From NCBI GenBank assembly GCA_964036045.1, contig OZ038388.1, positions 5,928,058-5,992,057 on the forward strand: 64,000 bases of DNA, in the 5' to 3' direction. The stretch comes from Eutreptiella sp. 'Long Island Sound 2002'. Its lineage: Eukaryota; Euglenozoa; Euglenophyceae; Eutreptiales; Eutreptiaceae. Position 1 is the stretch's first letter; the number at the start of each line of letters is the position of its first letter. Position numbers and translations under genes: made by a program. Under the pieces are notes generated by a model. The model was not told where the DNA came from, ran no database searches, and was given only the letters and a program-made list of their open reading frames with translations. Positions 61,151 through 64,000 of the stretch are shown here, piece after piece.

Positions 61151-63471
61151 GACGCGTCTTGCCAACCGAAAGATGTCCCGTGCCTGGACACAAGCCGGTC
61201 ACCTTCACCTTCAATTTCAAGCAGTCTGCCCAGCGGGTTCTGAAGTTTGTGCGGTTACCACCCATGATACCAGCCCACGTGCAGAAACGCAAGCGGGACC
61301 AAATAGTGAAAGACGTCACCGAACCATACGTGGCGATATGGGAGAAAGTCCTAGACAATGAGGCGTCCACGGCAGATCAACTGTGGGACCTCTGGACATG
61401 GCTGGCTGAAGAAACCATGCTGGTCCTGACCATGGCACCGCCGCCAGCGGTCAGGACAGGAATATGCCAACTACCACTGGCTCCCCAAGAGTTGCCGAGA
61501 GGACGGGGAACCAAGAAGATGCTCAAGACGGTGGAGCTCACGCCGAAGCGCATGACGTCGTCAGGACTCCCGTGCACTGCACCAACTAAGGAGATGTCCG
61601 CCCTGCTGAGCGCCCTAGTGCCAGTGATGAAGTGGGCGGCAAGCAGGGAACAAGCCGTAGTCCCTGTTATGGGCCCCGTACCGCGAGAGGTCCTCAACAA
61701 TTGGAAGGCGATACGCAGGAGAGCCCACCGCATTCTTCAGCTCATCTCCAAAGGGCAATGTGTAGCAGAGCACCAAGAACTACTGCGCACGGTGATGGAG
61801 GCTCCAGAAAGTGCACCCATGACCATCACCGACTTGGTCCGGCTCAGTGATAAGATTAAAATGCTGAGTAGGCGGCAACTGGCTCAAGAAGAGAAGAAGA
61901 GGCACCAAGATTGGAGAGAATGGATTGAGGAGACCTGGACCACATCACCTGGGAAGGTGTACCAATGGATCAAAGAGGACAAGTACACGCCCACGGTCCT
62001 GATCCAGAAAGAGGACGGCACCTTGACTGGGAATGTGCCCGAAATGGACCTCGTGATACACCAGAAATGGGACCCGATAATGAGGCAGCACGCGGATCCG
62101 ACGCTGCCGGAGCCGGAAACTGAACCCTTCTGGCGCAAGTTCGGCAAATATGTGGAGCATCACCAGATGGAATGTGAGCCCATCACCGCGGAGCGCCTCT
62201 GCCGTCAGTTCAAGGACATGAAACGCGGCCGGGCCACAGGTCTAGACGGATGGACTGTTGTAGACATGCGGAACATGCCATGGCCGCTACTGCACATGCT
62301 GGCTCAGCTGTTAAACTGGGTCGAATCCCATGGCGTATGGCCTGAGCAACTTGCCACAGGGTACATTCCGCTGATCCCCAAAGGCGAGGGCAGTGAGCCG
62401 CTACAGCTCAGGCCGCTGTCGGTGCTGTCTGCGATTTATGGCGCCTGGTCCGGTATCCGACTCCGTGACTGCCTCATCTGGCAGGAGAAGTGGGTGCACC
62501 GAAATGCATTTGCCTTCAGGCCGCAGAAGAGCGCCCTGGACGCAGCAACTCTGCTGGCCGCCCTCATTGAGCAAGCAAACCTACTGAAGCAGGCATTATC
62601 TGGCGCTGGCACTGACTATGTGAAGTGTTTTGATTTGATACCACAACAAACCTCCTTCCGGATGGCACGAGAGTTCGGCCTGGACCCCAAACCGCAGGCG
62701 GCATTGGAGGCCATGTATCAACAACTACACAGGGCGTTCAAAATAAACGGGGCGCTGGGCTCCTTTTTTCACGCCACGAACGGCGTACTGCAAGGGTGCG
62801 CCATGAGCGTACTCATGATCAACATGCTCACCACAGTCTGGATGCGTGCCGTGGACGAGCTGGAAGGTGCTATCTCAGTGACGGTACACAGCCTGCCGCC
62901 CATACCGCCCAAGCTGGAAGAGCCCAAGGAGCTGAGATACAAACGCAAACCCTCCCCGTCCACCGCGGTGTCCCGCCTTCGGCCACCACCGGCCCCGAGC
63001 AGGTGCGTTATGAAGACCTTCGGCTCGGGGATTGACCAGTTTGAATATTGGGAACACTCCAACCCCTGCACATGTGGCCATGGACCTCCACCTCCGCCTC
63101 AGCAATCGCAGCCGCCACACCCCTCCTCCGAACCTGAGCCCGAACGCGATGGGCTGGTGGAAGACGAAATGGCAGCATCGGGGGAGTCCCCGCCCCACAG
63201 CCCAGTGAAGCTCAGGGGTGCTCAACCCCAGCCACAAGAGGCGGGCACGATCCAGGTCGGGTCCATGGGCTACGCAGATGACACGTATCCGCTGCGATCT
63301 GAGGGCCCATACATGGCGCCGGTGATGCAGCTCACTCACAGCTCACTGGCTGGCTCTCACCCTGCAAAAAGTGAACCCCAAGAAGTCACTGTCCATACAA
63401 GTACGACAATCCAAGGAAATTGCCCGCAAACACACGGTACTCCAAGGGATCTCACTCCCCCTCCAAGCTGA
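61151..63471 (+). pseudogene. LINE D reverse transcriptase with long insert before YADD
   Basis: An open frame of about 770 codons follows a TGA at 61150. Linker: VLKFVRLPPMIPAHVQKRKR, LLSALVPVMKWAASREQ, SRRQLAQEEKKRHQDWREWI. RT: FKDMKRGRATGLDGWTVVDM, LPLIPKG-type text (GYIPLIPKGEGSEPLQLRPL), ALSGAGTDYVKCFDLIPQQT (motif A, catalytic Asp in CFD), NGVLQGCAMSVLMINMLTTV (motif B) and IQVGSMGYADDTYPL (YADD at 63271). Between motif B and YADD lie about 160 codons, against about 30 in LINEs A and B. The extra part is Pro-rich and includes NPCTCGHGPPPPPQQSQPP. The frame leaves the RT reading near 63340. Confidence 0.8.
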
Positions 63472-64000
63472 ATTCCGCTCGCTGGGGGTGGGTATTCGTA
63501 CCAGCCTGACCAGGGGGACTGGCCCGCTCCTGAAAAAGAGGACATCCAAGGGGATACACCTGCTGTCCAGAGTGAGGGGTGCACTAGGGGGCTTCAGCCG
63601 GCGAACGCACATCATTGCCACTCTGGTACAAGCCGCAGCCCTATGGGGGACCCCGGGGGCGGAGGTATCCCGGAGGGATTTACAGAGTCTGGAGACGGCA
63701 GTGCTCCACAGTTTGTGGGGCACCTCGAGGCCAGGTAGGGCGAAGGAGATCATCTTCGTGCTGCTAGTACGGGGACACCGGGTGTCTCCTCACATGAAAA
63801 CCACGTATGACAGGGTATGTTGGCTCCTCGCGGTGGCGCGCACGCCAGGCACCCTTCAGGTTGTGGTGCAGTCGTGCATTGAAGCTCGGCAAGCACAGGT
63901 ACGACCCACTACATCAGGACCGGTTCAACGAGCCCTCCTGGAGTTGGAGAGCCTTGGCTGGAGGCAGGCGGATCATTGGTGGGTCTGGAATGTGCCCGGG
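63340..64000 (+). pseudogene. LINE D RT thumb and downstream region, open to the window end
   Basis: In the +1 frame reading continues HWLALTLQKVNPKKSLSIQV, EFRSLGVGIRTSLTRGTGPL, KGIHLLSRVRGALGGFSRRT and TYDRVCWLLAVARTPGTLQV, without a stop to 64000. A local duplication of CAGCTCACT at about 63328-63348 lies at the frame change and may have caused it. LINE D is therefore cut by the window edge. Confidence 0.75.

Overview
The window looks like repeat-dominated nuclear DNA of a euglenid, most likely Euglena or a close relative. The strongest clue is at 4800-4825: an exact copy of the 26-nt Euglena trans-spliced leader as I remember it (ACTTTCTGAGTGTCTA, then eight T, then CG). A slightly decayed second copy lies at 30367-30390. 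GT-AG introns, poly-pyrimidine/AG acceptors, many long G or C homopolymer runs, and retroelement types otherwise best known from kinetoplastids (APE-type LINEs with RNase H and a 2A-like motif, and a VIPER-like tyrosine-recombinase element) fit the same placement. No bacterial operon, rRNA or convincing functional tRNA gene was seen.

Layout. 1-3010: unassigned DNA, four copies of a dispersed repeat (here REP) and a hairpin-forming minisatellite. 3120-30366: an old GC-rich LINE (here LINE C) split by later insertions: an intron-like inverted-repeat element (3434-4124), a complete younger LINE (LINE A, 4800-19341) flanked by a 10-bp target duplication, a REP copy, and a TIR DNA transposon (24423-27444). 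LINE A is itself interrupted by a related TIR transposon (9781-12137), a MITE (13713-14119) and a 1.4-kb insertion (16082-17460). 30367 to about 43000: LINE B, a relative of LINE A, split by a VIPER-like element (35397-40613) that has split direct repeats. 43000-53570: tandem and dispersed repeats, a LINE RNase H/zinc-finger remnant, and a small cysteine-rich ORF. 53608-54825: the only intact-looking cellular gene, a 405-residue protein with four hnRNP Q/R acidic-type domains. 55910-58416: five copies of a 502-bp tandem repeat. 58417-61150: sparse sequence with a tRNA-derived SINE-like unit. 61151-64000: a fourth LINE (LINE D), running off the window end.

The insertions can be dated relative to one another. 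LINE C is oldest. LINE A and LINE B entered later, each beginning with spliced-leader sequence. DNA transposons, MITEs and the VIPER-like element landed inside them. Several insertions can be removed in silico at their duplicated or shared bases so that the host reading frame continues, which fixes the boundaries well. Almost every retroelement ORF carries stops or frameshifts, so these are mostly dead copies. All family assignments come from motifs read by eye; no database search was possible.
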